From: CAIOYC01 sp965277345
GTDB lineage: Bacteria > Pseudomonadota > Alphaproteobacteria > Caulobacterales > Caulobacteraceae
Assembly: GCA_965277345.1 (NCBI GenBank)
Contig: CBDICI010000004.1
Span: 1,240,001 to 1,304,000 of the forward strand
Length of the DNA stretch: 64,000 nt
Reading direction: 5' to 3'
Of the stretch, positions 53,380 to 62,967 are shown in pieces. The notes under the pieces were generated by a model, which saw only the letters and a program-made list of their open reading frames with translations, did no database searches and was not told the DNA's origin. Positions within the stretch are counted from its first letter, which is position 1; each line of letters begins with the position of its first letter. The translations under genes and the position numbers were made by a program.

Positions 53380-54800
53380 CATTACAGTTGTAGTCGCATT
53401 TATACGTGGGCGCGTCGGGCGGCGGCTTGATGGGCTCTTCGCCATAGAGACCAGGCGACGACCTCGGCTGGCTGGATCTGTTGCTGAGCCAGCCGATTGG
53501 CGATGCGACGGATCTCCTGAACCGACCAGCGGATCAGCTCCGTTGAAGAAGTCGCTCGATCCAGGCCTTCGTTTTTGGGGGCGTGGGGAGGTTGGGGTGG
53601 TGGCGGATGGCCGCGGTCATGGCGAAGGCCAGCATGACCAGGGCGACGTGGCGATGCCATCCGTGCCAGGAGCGGGTCTCGTTATGGTCGAGGCCGAGTT
53701 CGTTCTTGGCGGTCTCGAAGCTGTCCTCGATGGCCCAGCGGTGTCCCTCTACCTTGACCAGGGTCTCGATATTCGTTCTGGCCGGGGCCCAGGTGGTGAA
53801 GAAGGCCATGTCGCCATCTGCGATGTTGCGGCGGATCAAGAGGCCGCGGGTCCACATGTCCGATCGGGTCTCGTCGTATTCGCCGGCGTCCATATCGGCC
53901 AGTTCGCAATAGGCCCAGTCATGCAGCCGCGGGCCCTTGGTTCCTTCGCCCGCTGACAGCCGCTTCCAGGCTGAAGCGTCGAGCCCCCTGGCGATATCTT
54001 CAGCCGTCCCCGCGACCGGGGGCTTGTTCCCCCAGGATCCGAAGTGATGGCTGCGGCCACGCCCAGGACATAGTCCTTGCCGACGCGCCGAAGGTCCATT
54101 TCGATGTCGCCAACCCCATAGACGGTGTCGGCCGCCACCCAGCAGAAGGGGACATCGATGGCGATCGCCCGCTCGATCATCTGGCGCGCCAGGGCCGGCT
54201 TGGTGGCGAAGACCGTGCCTTGGCGGGACATGCGCCGCCGCCATCCGGGCCGGATCCTCTGTCCAGGCCTTGGGCATGTAGAGCCTGCGATCGATGAAGG
54301 CGTGGCCGTGGCGTGACGCGTAAGTCGCAAACACCCCGATCTGGCAGTTGGTGATTTTGCCGGCCGAGCCCGGTACTGACGCCCGACACCGCAAGAAGTC
54401 TTGCCCTGCTTGAGAAAACCCGTCTCGTCGATCACCAGCACCGCATCAGGGTTGGTCAGGTTTTCCAAGACATAGTCGCGCACGATGGCGACCAACGCCT
54501 CGGCGTCCCATTGGCTACGGCCCAGAACCGCCTGCTGGCGCCAAGGCCCCGGATCACCCGCCGCTTCGGCGCGCATCCAGCCGGTCTTGCGACGCTCTTC
54601 GCCCAGCAGCCCGTAGGAACTGGTTCGCCGACGACGCCACCCGTATATCCCCGAACAGCGGCCGCATCCGCGCCTTCACATCCCGCAGTGAAGACGCCCA
54701 TAGCTCCAGCGTTGTCTCGATCGATGCGCCCGACATCCCATGACCTCCGAATCATGGCCGCTCATCGATTCAGACTTCGAGCGTCAGTGCAACTGTAATG
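53380..54800 (-). mobile_element. IS701-family insertion sequence, copy 2
   Basis: A 1421-bp copy of the element at 49966, same orientation, with its own CTAG duplications at 53376-53379 and 54801-54804. The only difference noticed by eye is one base near the right end (G instead of A). Confidence 0.9.
53400..54736 (-). pseudogene. IS701 transposase, multiply frameshifted (copy 2)
   Basis: Same frame pieces and shift positions as copy 1, so the breaks predate the duplication of the element. Confidence 0.85.
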
Positions 54801-54991
54801 CTAGATGAACGACCCACCCGTCCGCCCCACTGGACGCGGATGTCTCGTTCGCTTGAGTTTTAGGGCGATTGGGTCTACATAGATTTTGCAGGAAGTCCTG
54901 CAGACGACTTGTCCGGGCGCGTGTTTTGCAAGCGCCGTGGTTACCCGGGCCAAAAGCCTCGCTCGCTGACCACAGATTCCCCACACCCCTT

Positions 54992-55015
54992 AAGAGCCGC
55001 CTTCGGGCGGTTCTT
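54992..55015 (-). terminator. Rho-independent terminator hairpin
   Basis: AAGAGCCGCC, loop TTCG, then GGCGGTTCTT: a 10-bp stem with a stable tetraloop, followed on the plus side by TTCG. On the minus strand it comes right after a stop at 55022, so it probably ended the gene whose last residues survive there. It could act in both directions. Confidence 0.75.
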
Positions 55016-55021
55016 TTCGTT

Positions 55022-55126
55022 TCACTGCATCTGGATGACGAACTGCTCGCGCAATGCCCGAGCGTTGAAATCTCCCTGATCGACCCATTTGCGGGCATAG
55101 GCGACGACGTCGGCGAGCTGCAACAG
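55022..55126 (-). pseudogene. C-terminal fragment of an unidentified gene
   Basis: About 34 codons (L-A-D-V-V-A-Y-A-R-K-W-V-D-Q-G-D-F-N-A-R) end in TGA just before the terminator. The 5' part has been replaced by an IS5 remnant. The family is not recognised; the tail plus its own terminator suggests the end of a real gene. Confidence 0.4.
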
Positions 55127-55755
55127 CCGCCGAAGGCTGGAATGGCCAGGTCCACTGCCGGCTGGGAGCCGTCCCGGCGCGTCTTGGCCTTGGTGTAATT
55201 GACGGTCTAGAGCGCATCGCGGTCCTTCTGCCAAAGCTTGGCCGGCTTGGCCTTCCAAGCCTCGGAGATCAGCCCCTTACGGATCTGGGTCTTCTCTTCC
55301 TCGGTGTTGCGCTGCTTGGGCGCGGCCACCACGGTCGCATCGATGAGTTGGCCGGACATGGCGATGTAGCCCGCATCTCGGATCACGGCGTCGAACTGCC
55401 GGAACAGTCCTAGATCGCGCCGCCCGAACCAGCCGCTCCCGGAACAGTCAAATCGTCTTGGCGTCCAGTATCCTGTCGCCGAGCGGCAGGCCCAGAACCG
55501 CATGAATGAGAGCCGGTCGTTGATCAGGAACTCGCTCCGCTCATCGCTGAGGTTGTTCTGGGCTTGGATGATCAGTATCCTAAACATCAGGACCGGGTCG
55601 AACGGCGGACGCCCGCCCTTGGCTCCGTCGCTGTAGGACACCGCGCGCTCAAGCGCGGGGCGAAACCGTTCAGAATCCACCAGCAGCCCTTAGGCTTCGA
55701 GTTGATCGCCAAGATCGCTCAGCCGCTTAAGCCGATCCTCAACATCAAAAAACCC
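55127..55755 (-). pseudogene. IS5-family transposase remnant
   Basis: Recognisable by R-P-P-F-D-P-V-L-M-F-R-I-L-I-I-Q-A-Q-N-N-L-S-D-E-R, F-D-A-V-I-R-D-A-G-Y-I-A-M-S-G-Q, and A-T-V-V-A-A-P-K-Q-R-N-T-E-E-E-K. It has a stop before the segment G-L-L-V-D, a frameshift between F-M-R-F and the catalytic part, and another stop after K-D-R-D-A. Both ends are lost. Confidence 0.8.
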
Positions 55756-55853
55756 AAGCTCGCCCGTCATCGGCAAACCTCAGCACTTCGATCTCCAACA
55801 AGAGAATCACGCCCAACCCGCCAAAGCGAGGGGTTTTTCGAGGCGTCCAGTTG

Positions 55854-56621
55854 TTAATCCGGTGCCGAGTTCCTAAGCCAAAGGCTGGTGCAGCCAAATA
55901 CACCGAAGAACTCGAAGTGGTCTTTGGATATGCCTTCTTCAACGCCTTGATAAACACCGTAATTTGGGTCGTCCGGGTTTGCGTTGCGCGGATCATTGTA
56001 ATCGTGAAACAAGCAAAAGCCGCCAGATCTAATTACCCGGTGCAAATTACGACAGGCCTCAAGCACGTGCTCGTAGACGTGGGAATGGTCTATGAAGGAA
56101 AACGAGAACTTTCGCCCGCTCGAAGCTAAGTTGTTAACAAATTGAGCTCCCTCGAAAACGAAAAAATGGACGTTTTCTCTGCTAGGAACGTGCCTTTCCT
56201 CTAATCCTTCTTTAGCCTCAGCACTAAAGACGGGGTCTAAGTCGACGGTCACTATCGGAGAAGACCGCCCGCTATTGAACACAGCGTTAGCCATTACGGT
56301 GCCCGATAAGCCTTTGAAGGTGCCCAATTCAAGGATATCATCTCCGAAATACGCCATTTCATAGAGTTTGAGCGCGTCTGCTGGAAGCAACCAGCCTTCT
56401 ATTCCGAGTCTTAACATACCGTGCTCATCGCGTGGCGCACCAATACCAAGCCACTGATGGTAACCGTCAATAAAGTCACCCGGAAAGTCATACGTTTTTT
56501 CATATTTCATATCAAAACGCTGCTCAACGGCCGTCTCTGCTAATGCTAATCTCGTGTCAGCATGGCTAAGTAGTGGACCGAATTTACTGGCGACGACGGC
56601 GCTTATTGTGTGTGAGGGCAT
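55854..56621 (-). CDS. Class I SAM-dependent methyltransferase
   Basis: A 255-residue protein. I-L-E-L-G-T-F-K-G-L-S-G is the SAM loop (near residue 95), V-T-V-D-L-D the acidic strand, F-S-F-I-D-H-S-H-V-Y-E-H the middle motif, and F-C-L-F-H-D-Y the later strand. The methyl acceptor is unknown; nearby genes suggest sugar. Base composition is AT-richer than the core genes, a sign of transfer. It stands between the IS scar and tRNA-Val. Confidence 0.75.
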   Translation of the reverse strand: MPSHTISAVVASKFGPLLSHADTRLALAETAVEQRFDMKYEKTYDFPGDFIDGYHQWLGIGAPRDEHGMLRLGIEGWLLPADALKLYEMAYFGDDILELGTFKGLSGTVMANAVFNSGRSSPIVTVDLDPVFSAEAKEGLEERHVPSRENVHFFVFEGAQFVNNLASSGRKFSFSFIDHSHVYEHVLEACRNLHRVIRSGGFCLFHDYNDPRNANPDDPNYGVYQGVEEGISKDHFEFFGVFGCTSLWLRNSAPD

Positions 56622-56942
56622 GGTCGGCCTCGTAGGTTGACTGGAGAGTCTAGAGGTGCACAGAAGCGCATCCGCGAATGCCTAGCATATGCCGGATAAC
56701 CTTCAACCGCCAGCGATTCGGGTGCAATTTATCCAAGCGCACTTAACGTTCTTCACCGGGGCACCGCCGCCCTATGATGACGTGCACTTATCCTATAAAA
56801 GGCCTGTCCATTGCTTTCAAGTAACGACAAACCGGCTGCTATGTTCGCCTGACCTTGAAATCACAGGCCAGTCCGATTGTGAGCTCTCAACGAAACCCTT
56901 CCCTCTGCAGCATTTGGATCAAGCCAGACCCGAGCGAAAGGG
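56622..56942. other. Intergenic region between methyltransferase and tRNA-Val
   Basis: About 320 bp with no supported gene. It is AT-richer than the flanks and probably holds the methyltransferase promoter. No hairpin or copy of the tRNA 3' end was seen. Confidence 0.5.
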
Positions 56943-57017
56943 TGGTGGACGCGACAGGGATTGAACCTGTGACCCCCTCGATGTCAACGAGGTGCTCTCC
57001 CGCTGAGCTACGCGTCC
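56943..57017 (-). tRNA. tRNA-Val (GAC anticodon)
   Basis: Minus-strand cloverleaf: acceptor GGACGCG at 57011-57017 with CGCGTCC at 56947-56953, D-arm TAGCTCAGCGGGAGAGC, anticodon loop TTGACAT (GAC), T-arm GGTTCAATCCC, encoded CCA at 56943-56945. It borders both the IS scar and the phage module. Confidence 0.95.
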
Positions 57018-57090
57018 GCCTGGGGACGCGGGTATAGTGGGCGCGCTGAGCAAAAACAAGCACAGCAGTGACGTGTGTGAGTCATCTGCG

Positions 57091-57570
57091 TTATCCGCTG
57101 TGCTTCCGCTCAAGGCTTGAGGAGGACGCTCGCAGCACGACCCGCATCGCCTCCACATTGGGCGATACCTCCCATAGCGCCTGAGCGATCGCGTGCGGAT
57201 CGACTCCAAGCTCCTCCCAGTACGCGGCCTCTGCGCCTGCGTGCTGACGGCGGTGCTCGGCGGCGCAGAGCGGCAGGGTCCAGCGGTCGTGCGGCTTGCG
57301 CTGCAGGCCCGGATTGACCTTTCCGTGAGCGGCCGATGAGAACCGAAGGTGCGCTACCTGCACCCCGCCCTTCTCCAGTCCATAGCGGATGGCAGTGGCG
57401 ATGCAGAACAGCTGGGCGATTGCCGCCTTGTGCGCCTGGGTGGAGACCCCCGAGCGAAGCGGTCTGTTAGCGCCCCCCGGAGACTGCGGCGAGCGATGGC
57501 GCACCCTCCGCCGCATGCTCCGGTAGGCTATGGCGAGCCGCCGCTCCTTGACCGTGAGCTGTAGTCCCAT
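57091..57570 (-). CDS. DUF968-type phage nuclease-like protein
   Basis: A 159-residue protein. The segment A-H-L-R-F, K-P-H-D-R-W-T-L-P-L-C-A-A-E-H-R-R-Q-H-A-G and Y-W-E-E-L-G resembles DUF968 / Ref-like HNH nucleases of phages, with His and Cys residues that could bind metal. The first 60 residues are basic and may include a false start. Its ATG overlaps the upstream stop (TGATG), so it is coupled to the YqaJ gene. Confidence 0.7.
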   Translation of the reverse strand: MGLQLTVKERRLAIAYRSMRRRVRHRSPQSPGGANRPLRSGVSTQAHKAAIAQLFCIATAIRYGLEKGGVQVAHLRFSSAAHGKVNPGLQRKPHDRWTLPLCAAEHRRQHAGAEAAYWEELGVDPHAIAQALWEVSPNVEAMRVVLRASSSSLERKHSG

Positions 57571-58289
57571 CAGGCGAGCCTGCTCACCGGGGTGGTGAGC
57601 TGAACCATCCTCTGCTCAAGCTCCTGCAGGAAGGCGGTGACCTCCGCCTGCAGCGCATCGATAACCCCCTGATCGAGTTCGACCCGGCGGATGTAGAGCC
57701 GCAACGGCTCTGGCAGGCGCGGATCGAAGGAGACAAAGTCACACCAGGCCCGCCCCGTGCAGGCCGTCTGCCAGTAGATCTGCGGCATGTGCTTGGCCGG
57801 GACCTCGCTTGAGCTGAGGGTCTCCAGGTGCGTGGCGGTAGTGGGGCACTTGATCTCCACAAGCCCGGCATTGCCGACCAGCCCATCGGGGCTCGCGCCG
57901 CTCATGGGGATGTCTGGGTGCTCCACGAAGCCCTCCAGCAAGGCGTCGCGGTCGGTGCGGAAGCTGTAGGCCGCCCGCGCCAGATGCTCCTGCTCCACCC
58001 CCCAGCGCATCGCCGGGGTCAGAGGGGTAGGGGCGACCTGTCCGGTTAGCCGCTCGACCGGGAGCTGGTTCAGATACGCCCCCCGCGAGGCCGACCAGCT
58101 GGTCTTGGTGCGGGCGGTAAGATCAGCCATACGCGAGGCGGTGACCTTGCCAAGGCGGGCCCTGTGCCAACCCTCGCTCCGCTGAGGGTCAGGGACGGCT
58201 CCGAAGCTAAGGCTGCCCTCGGCTCCCAGATGCGCGAAGGGCCTGGCCAGCAGATCGGGAAGGGGTGCGTTGAGATCCACCAGGCTCAT
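57570..58289 (-). CDS. YqaJ-type phage exonuclease
   Basis: A 239-residue lambda-exonuclease-like protein. It has W-H-R-A-R-L-G-K-V-T-A-S, G-A-S-P-D-G-L-V and V-E-I-K-C-P-T, the D...E-x-K active site, then P-Q-I-Y-W-Q. Such enzymes chew one strand of a double-strand end for a partner annealing protein, here the ERF gene directly upstream (ATGA overlap). It appears intact. Confidence 0.85.
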   Translation of the reverse strand: MSLVDLNAPLPDLLARPFAHLGAEGSLSFGAVPDPQRSEGWHRARLGKVTASRMADLTARTKTSWSASRGAYLNQLPVERLTGQVAPTPLTPAMRWGVEQEHLARAAYSFRTDRDALLEGFVEHPDIPMSGASPDGLVGNAGLVEIKCPTTATHLETLSSSEVPAKHMPQIYWQTACTGRAWCDFVSFDPRLPEPLRLYIRRVELDQGVIDALQAEVTAFLQELEQRMVQLTTPVSRLA

Positions 58290-59049
58290 TGCGCCGCCTC
58301 CAGGTTGCGCGCCTCAAGGGCCGCCATGGCCTCCTCGAACCGCTCGGCGGGAAGCGCCGCCAGGCTTGGGACACACAGGTAGTCCAGGAACCGCAGCCGA
58401 TTGGCCCCGGTGCGCAACACCTCCGCCTCAAGGCTCCGCAGCTGCATGGTGCTGAGGCTCTCGCCCGCAAGGCGTCCGTCATCGTCTTCGCCGCGGGAGG
58501 TGAGGTTCAGAAGGGCTGTTGCCGTATAGCGCTTGGCATAGGACACCGCCGAGCCGATCGCCTGGATGCGGTTGCGATCCCCGCCCATATCGGGCGGCAG
58601 GATCATGCTGGTGGACTGCGGGTGTCCTGAGCGATGCAACAAGGTAGCGCAGACCTTGACCGCCTCGCCCTGGCTCTCCACCGCAAGGTCAAGGCAAAGC
58701 CCCAGCGCTGCAGCACCGGACGGATCGCCTCGTTCAAATCCTCCCACAGCGCATAGGTGCCCACCACCTGGTCGGCAAAACGGATCTCGCCCCGTTCGTC
58801 GATCACCGGCAGTTCCCCGGCCATGCCGGCGAAGTCCACTGCGAAGGCCCGGGCGGCGTCTCTGGACTGGCGCCGCTCGTCCGCGGCGATGAGCTGCTCG
58901 AGCTTGGCCGCATCCATGGCCGGCTCCAGCGCCAGGGTGTGAAACTGCGCCGCCAAGCCGCGCCGCACCATCGGCGCGCGCCGCCGGTTGGCGCTCTTGA
59001 CCACCCGCCGCGGGCTAGGCGGGGTCTCCCTTTGCGTACGCTTAGACAT
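58286..59049 (-). pseudogene. ERF-family single-strand annealing protein, frameshifted
   Basis: ERF-like recombinase. The N-terminal half (A-A-K-L-E-Q-L-I-A-A-D-E, L-P-V-I-D-E-R-G-E-I, Y-A-L-W-E-D-L-N-E-A-I-R-P) is in one frame; the rest (V-C-A-T-L-L-H-R-S-G-H, A-I-G-S-A-V-S-Y-A-K-R-Y-T-A) is in another, joining near 58690. One indel explains it. Partner of the YqaJ exonuclease in phage recombination. Confidence 0.75.
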
Positions 59050-59142
59050 GCATTCCTCCAATGGTTGATTGCCCTTCCACCATCGCTCCACGGTGGTGAA
59101 ATACAAGTCCATTCGGAAACATAGGCGAGTTAAAGCAGTGGG

Positions 59143-59726
59143 TTACCCCCCACGAAGGTGGTGGTCTTCCAATGGCCGTGCGGCACGCTCATTCTGAGCC
59201 GCCGCCCTTTTTGCACCCGGCCGTGGGTGCGGGCCATCTTGGTCGATGCCCAAATTCGTCGATGAACACCAGGCGTTCCGGGTCAGATCGAGCTGGCGCT
59301 CGAACCAGGCCTGGCGCCGCCTTGGGATGTAAGGGCGGTCCTGCTCTGCGGCGTGCGCGGTCTTTTTATACGCGTGATCCGGTGACGGCGGAAGAAGCGC
59401 CAAAGCGCGGCGATGCTGACGTCAACTCCCTCATCAGCGAGCCGGGCCTTGATCTCCAAAAGTGTTATGTCTGGAACCTCGGCCAGGGCGGCGTGGATCG
59501 GCGCGCTATGCGCCTCGGTCTTGTGGGCGAGCCGATCGCCGCCTTGTGCGCGGGGCCGAGCATCGCCGACGTTCCGCCCCCGCGACCCATCGGATCGCGC
59601 TGGACGCACTGACCCCGAACCGTTGCGCCGCCTGATGCCAGGACGGTCCGCACTGAGAATTAGATCACAAAGCCGTCGGGAATCCCATCCGATTCCACAC
59701 GCGCGAAAACCGCTCGAGCCGCCCAT
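59143..59726 (-). pseudogene. IS630-family transposase remnant
   Basis: The N-terminal domain is seen in K-T-E-A-H-S-A-P-I-H-A-A-L, I-K-A-R-L-A-D-E-G-V-D-V-S and L-W-R-F-F-R-R-H-R-I-T-R. Catalytic-side pieces such as D-I-P-R-R-R-Q-A-W-F-E-R-Q-L are in other frames. Several shifts and a missing end show decay. Confidence 0.7.
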
Positions 59727-59984
59727 AAGAATTTATGGACGCTAACCGGGCATCAGGCAGACAAGAAACGCTCTACGAAGCCACAATAACAACCGCTCTC
59801 GTCAGCAAGCTACGCGGAAGGAGTACTTCGAACACTTGGCCGGAGAAAATGGACTTGGTTAGGCCGGAACTCGGCTGCTCTTCGCTGCAGAGAATGGCGA
59901 GCTTCAGCTCCGTCCGCCGCTAGGTCTCGGAAACTCGGCAATACTCGGGACGAAAGAAAGGCCAATAAAAACAATAGGTTAAGG

Positions 59985-60074
<90 letters not shown>

Positions 60075-60196
60075 AGGCGCTTTTCCGCAGGTAAACCTTG
60101 GCGGCTCGCGGGGTCGAACGCGAGGGCGCGATCCATAGCGGTGTGCGCGGCTTTCCGCAACCGGATCGTTGGTCGCGCCGCCTGCGCCGATCAGGG

Positions 60197-60610
60197 CTAG
60201 GGGTAAAGCAGCAGCTGGGTGCAGCGGAACAGGGCGAGCGTCTTGCCAGTGGCCTCGGCAGTGACCGCCGCATCCCACACCTGGGTGGTGCGTCCGCCGT
60301 GGGTCAGCGACGCCGCGCACGCCACGGCGCCCTCCCTGACCGTGCCGAGGAAGTTGGACTTCAGCTCGAGCGTGGTGAAGCCCGACGCGCCCTCCGGCAG
60401 GGAGGCGACGCAGCCATAGCCGCAGGCGGTGTCGGCCAGGGCGATCACGCTGGCGGCGTGCAGGAAGCCGTTCGGGGCCATGTGGTGCGGCAGAACCTCG
60501 AACCATCCGGCGACCCGGCCAGACTCGATCACCGTCCACTGCAGGCCGAGGTGACCGGGCAGGGCGCCGACCTGGCGGGCGGTGAAGGCGTTTGCCAGAG
60601 GGTCGCTCAC
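60197..60610 (-). CDS. PaaI-family hotdog thioesterase
   Basis: A 137-residue hotdog-fold protein. H-H-M-A-P-N-G-F-L-H-A-A-S and A-D-T-A-C-G-Y-G are the PaaI pattern in which Asn and His/Asp line the active site; G-F-T-T-L-E-L-K-S-N-F follows. It should hydrolyse an acyl-CoA or similar thioester. The GTG start overlaps the upstream stop (GTGA), so it is coupled to the amidohydrolase gene. Confidence 0.85.
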   Translation of the reverse strand: MSDPLANAFTARQVGALPGHLGLQWTVIESGRVAGWFEVLPHHMAPNGFLHAASVIALADTACGYGCVASLPEGASGFTTLELKSNFLGTVREGAVACAASLTHGGRTTQVWDAAVTAEATGKTLALFRCTQLLLYP

Positions 60611-61518
60611 GCCAACCGGCTCCAGTCCGCCGCCGCCAGACGGCTGAACACCCGATCCAGCCGGCCGCGCAGGGTCTCGAACCCGGCATTGGGGACGAGG
60701 CGCGCCTCGTCGAGATAGAGGGCGCGGTTGATCTCGATCTGCAGAGCGTGCACGCCGCGCCCGGGTCTGCCGTAGAATTCGGTGGTGTGGCCCCCCGCAT
60801 AGGGGCTGTTGCGGGCCACGCGATAGCCCGCTGCCTCCAGTTCCCGCTCCCACGCCTCGGTCACCCGGCGCGAACAGGCCGCGCCGAACCGGTCGCCCAG
60901 CACCAGGTCCGCCGCGCGCTGGCCGGTCGAGCCGGTGGCGGCGGAGGGCATGGAGTGCCAGTCGATCAGCACGGCCACGCCGAAGGCCGCGTGCGCCTCG
61001 TCCAGCAGGGCCTTCAGCGCCGCGTGATAGGGGCGGTGCACCCGCTCGATCCGCCGCTTGGCGTCGGCATAGGTGAGCTTGCCGCGATAGATCTCCTGCC
61101 CCTCCGCCACCACCCGCGCGATGGAACCGAGGCCCGCGGCCACCCGCGCGGTGCGGGCGGCGGCGAAGGCGGGCAGTTCGTCCTCGAACATGGCCGCGTC
61201 CAGCTCGTAGGGCTCGCGGTTCACATCGATATAGGCCCGCGCATGGGTGGCGAGGAGAACCGGCGCCCCATGGCCGGCGGCGCCGGCGATCAGACTATCC
61301 ACATAGGCGTCTTCCGAGCGGCGGATGGCGGCCGCATCGAGCGCGGAGGCGGCCATCATCGCCGCGGGATACAGCCGACCGGAATGGGGCGAGGCGAAGA
61401 CCAGCGGCGTGGTCGCGCGCACGGGGCGCAGTATCTCGAACGGCGGCGCGGCCTCGCCGTTGGGCGCGGTGTCGAGGGTTTCCGGACGGGGCTCGCCGAG
61501 CGTCTCCATGGGCGGCAC
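60607..61518 (-). CDS. N-formylglutamate amidohydrolase family
   Basis: A 303-residue protein of the N-formylglutamate deformylase family (HutG-type). S-P-H-S-G-R-L-Y-P holds a metal ligand; A-Y-I-D-V-N-R-E-P-Y-E-L-D, D-W-H-S-M-P and H-T-T-E-F-Y-G follow. Many alphaproteobacteria keep this gene next to cpdR, as here, outside any histidine operon, so its natural substrate may differ. GTG 61518 has GGAAGG upstream; ATG 61509 is possible. Confidence 0.85.
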   Translation of the reverse strand: MPPMETLGEPRPETLDTAPNGEAAPPFEILRPVRATTPLVFASPHSGRLYPAAMMAASALDAAAIRRSEDAYVDSLIAGAAGHGAPVLLATHARAYIDVNREPYELDAAMFEDELPAFAAARTARVAAGLGSIARVVAEGQEIYRGKLTYADAKRRIERVHRPYHAALKALLDEAHAAFGVAVLIDWHSMPSAATGSTGQRAADLVLGDRFGAACSRRVTEAWERELEAAGYRVARNSPYAGGHTTEFYGRPGRGVHALQIEINRALYLDEARLVPNAGFETLRGRLDRVFSRLAAADWSRLA

Positions 61519-61642
61519 TATTCGCCTTCCGCGGACGCGGTCAACGCGCGCCGACGCGAAGCGCGTGCGACAGCGTGGTTTAGCGGTGGTTTACCATCAG
61601 TGGTGTAGGCTTTGCCCGAATGATCACCGGACCGTCGCCGCC

Positions 61643-62005
61643 ATGACCCGCATCCTGCTCGCCGAAGACGACGATTCCCTGCGCGCCTTCCTCGGCCGGG
61701 CGCTGGAGCGGGCGGGGTACGAGGTCACCGCCTGCGCCGATGGCGACAAGGCGATCTCGGCCCTGGGCGAGGGCCCTTATGACGTGCTCTTGACCGACAT
61801 CGTCATGCCGGGCGCCGATGGGATCGAGGTGGCGCGCGAATGCGCCGCTCGCGCGCCCAAGACCCGCATCATGTTCATCACCGGTTTCGCCGCCGTGGCC
61901 CTGGCCGCCGGCTCCAGAGCCCCCGAAGGCGCCAAGGTGCTGGCCAAGCCCATCCACCTCCGCGAAATCGTCGCCGAGGTGGAGCGCATGCTGCAGGCGG
62001 CTTAG
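61643..62005 (+). CDS. cpdR: CpdR-like single-domain response regulator
   Basis: A 120-residue receiver domain: I-L-L-A-E-D-D-D with the acidic pocket, Asp52 in L-L-T-D-I-V-M-P as the phosphate acceptor, T-G-F-A-A-V-A-L, and K-P-I-H-L-R-E-I. This form and the neighbouring amidohydrolase match CpdR, which in Caulobacter, when unphosphorylated, sends ClpXP to the pole to degrade CtrA and other targets. It has no output domain. It is divergent from the amidohydrolase gene, and a mobile remnant begins right after its stop. Confidence 0.85.
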   Translation: MTRILLAEDDDSLRAFLGRALERAGYEVTACADGDKAISALGEGPYDVLLTDIVMPGADGIEVARECAARAPKTRIMFITGFAAVALAAGSRAPEGAKVLAKPIHLREIVAEVERMLQAA

Positions 62006-62009
62006 CCGA

Positions 62010-62278
62010 CGCGCGACCGACGTTGTACACCACCGCGATATCGATCTTGCCGCGCTGAATGTCGGCGAGGAGCCGTGTGGCCCCAGCCGATCCTTGGCGC
62101 CAGAACCCACCTTGGTTATAAATGGTGGGAAGGGCGGTCCAGCCATCGCCAGCCTGGGACTGCACATAGGCTCCGCAAGCCTCCCGCGGGGCGTTGGAAC
62201 GATTGAACCCTGCTCCAGCCCCTCTTCGGAGGACCTGCGGGTATAGATGGCGCAGCTCAGGCGCTTTGGCGCGGACAT
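62010..62278 (-). pseudogene. Serine recombinase, N-terminal fragment
   Basis: The resolvase opening is present: C-A-I-Y-T-R-R-S-S-E-E-G-L, with the catalytic Ser. A one-base loss near 62205 then changes the frame to Y-V-Q-S-Q-A-G-D-G-W-T-A-L-P-T and L-L-A-D-I-Q-R-G-K-I-D. It ends at the cpdR junction, so most of the protein is missing. Confidence 0.8.
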
Positions 62279-62509
<231 letters not shown>

Positions 62510-62511
62510 GG

Positions 62512-62694
62512 CTATGATTGCCGAAGCGCAGCCGCTTCTCGCGCAACCGCCGCGGCGCTGTCGCAGAGGGCAGCAACCTGTTCCAGTTGCTCGACCACTT
62601 CGTGCGCGGTCGCCGTTTCGGTCGCCAGATCCAGCAACCTCCAGAGCCGCTCCAAAAGCGACTCGATATCGGACGCGGTGGGCCTTGGCGACAT
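62512..62694 (-). CDS. Small helical protein of the recombinase unit
   Basis: A 60-residue protein that is all helix-forming (I-E-S-L-L-E-R-L-W-R-L-L-D-L-A-T-E and V-V-E-Q-L-E-Q-V-A-A-L). It precedes the DUF2924 fragment in the same direction. No known family; small ORF, so uncertain. Confidence 0.4.
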   Translation of the reverse strand: MSPRPTASDIESLLERLWRLLDLATETATAHEVVEQLEQVAALCDSAAAVAREAAALRQS

Positions 62695-62749
62695 GACCGG
62701 ACCACCGCTTCCTTCACGCCACTAGTCCAGTGCGCCGAAGACGTTGGCC

Positions 62750-62935
62750 TCAGTTAAATCCCGCCGCCCTGGCGACGCTATAATCGTCCTTGCAGAAGTC
62801 TCTCCAAACGCCGGCGAACTCGATCCCGCGCGAATTGCTGAGCCATGCGCCGATGTGGGGAGCAATGAAGAAGCGCGTGTAGCCGGTGTAGCCACCAAAA
62901 TGATTCTTGGCGTTCACCCAGCCACAGAAGCTCAC
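62750..62935 (-). pseudogene. C-terminal fragment of an unidentified protein
   Basis: Sixty-one codons rich in aromatics (W-V-N-A-K-N-H-F-G-G-Y-T-G-Y-T-R-F-F) to a TGA stop. The frame is open a little further upstream but meets the IS3 end at 62968, so the N-terminal part is missing. The family was not recognised. Confidence 0.4.
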
Positions 62936-62967
62936 CTTACCGCGGGATTTAGGCGGCGAGACCGCCT

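Noticed and set aside
57018..57090. Possible attachment site next to tRNA-Val
   Set aside because: No repeat of the tRNA 3' end was found within the window, so an att site cannot be supported.
59735..59923. 62-codon plus-strand frame between the IS630 remnant and tRNA-Ser
   Set aside because: No ribosome site or family match; the segment was judged non-coding.
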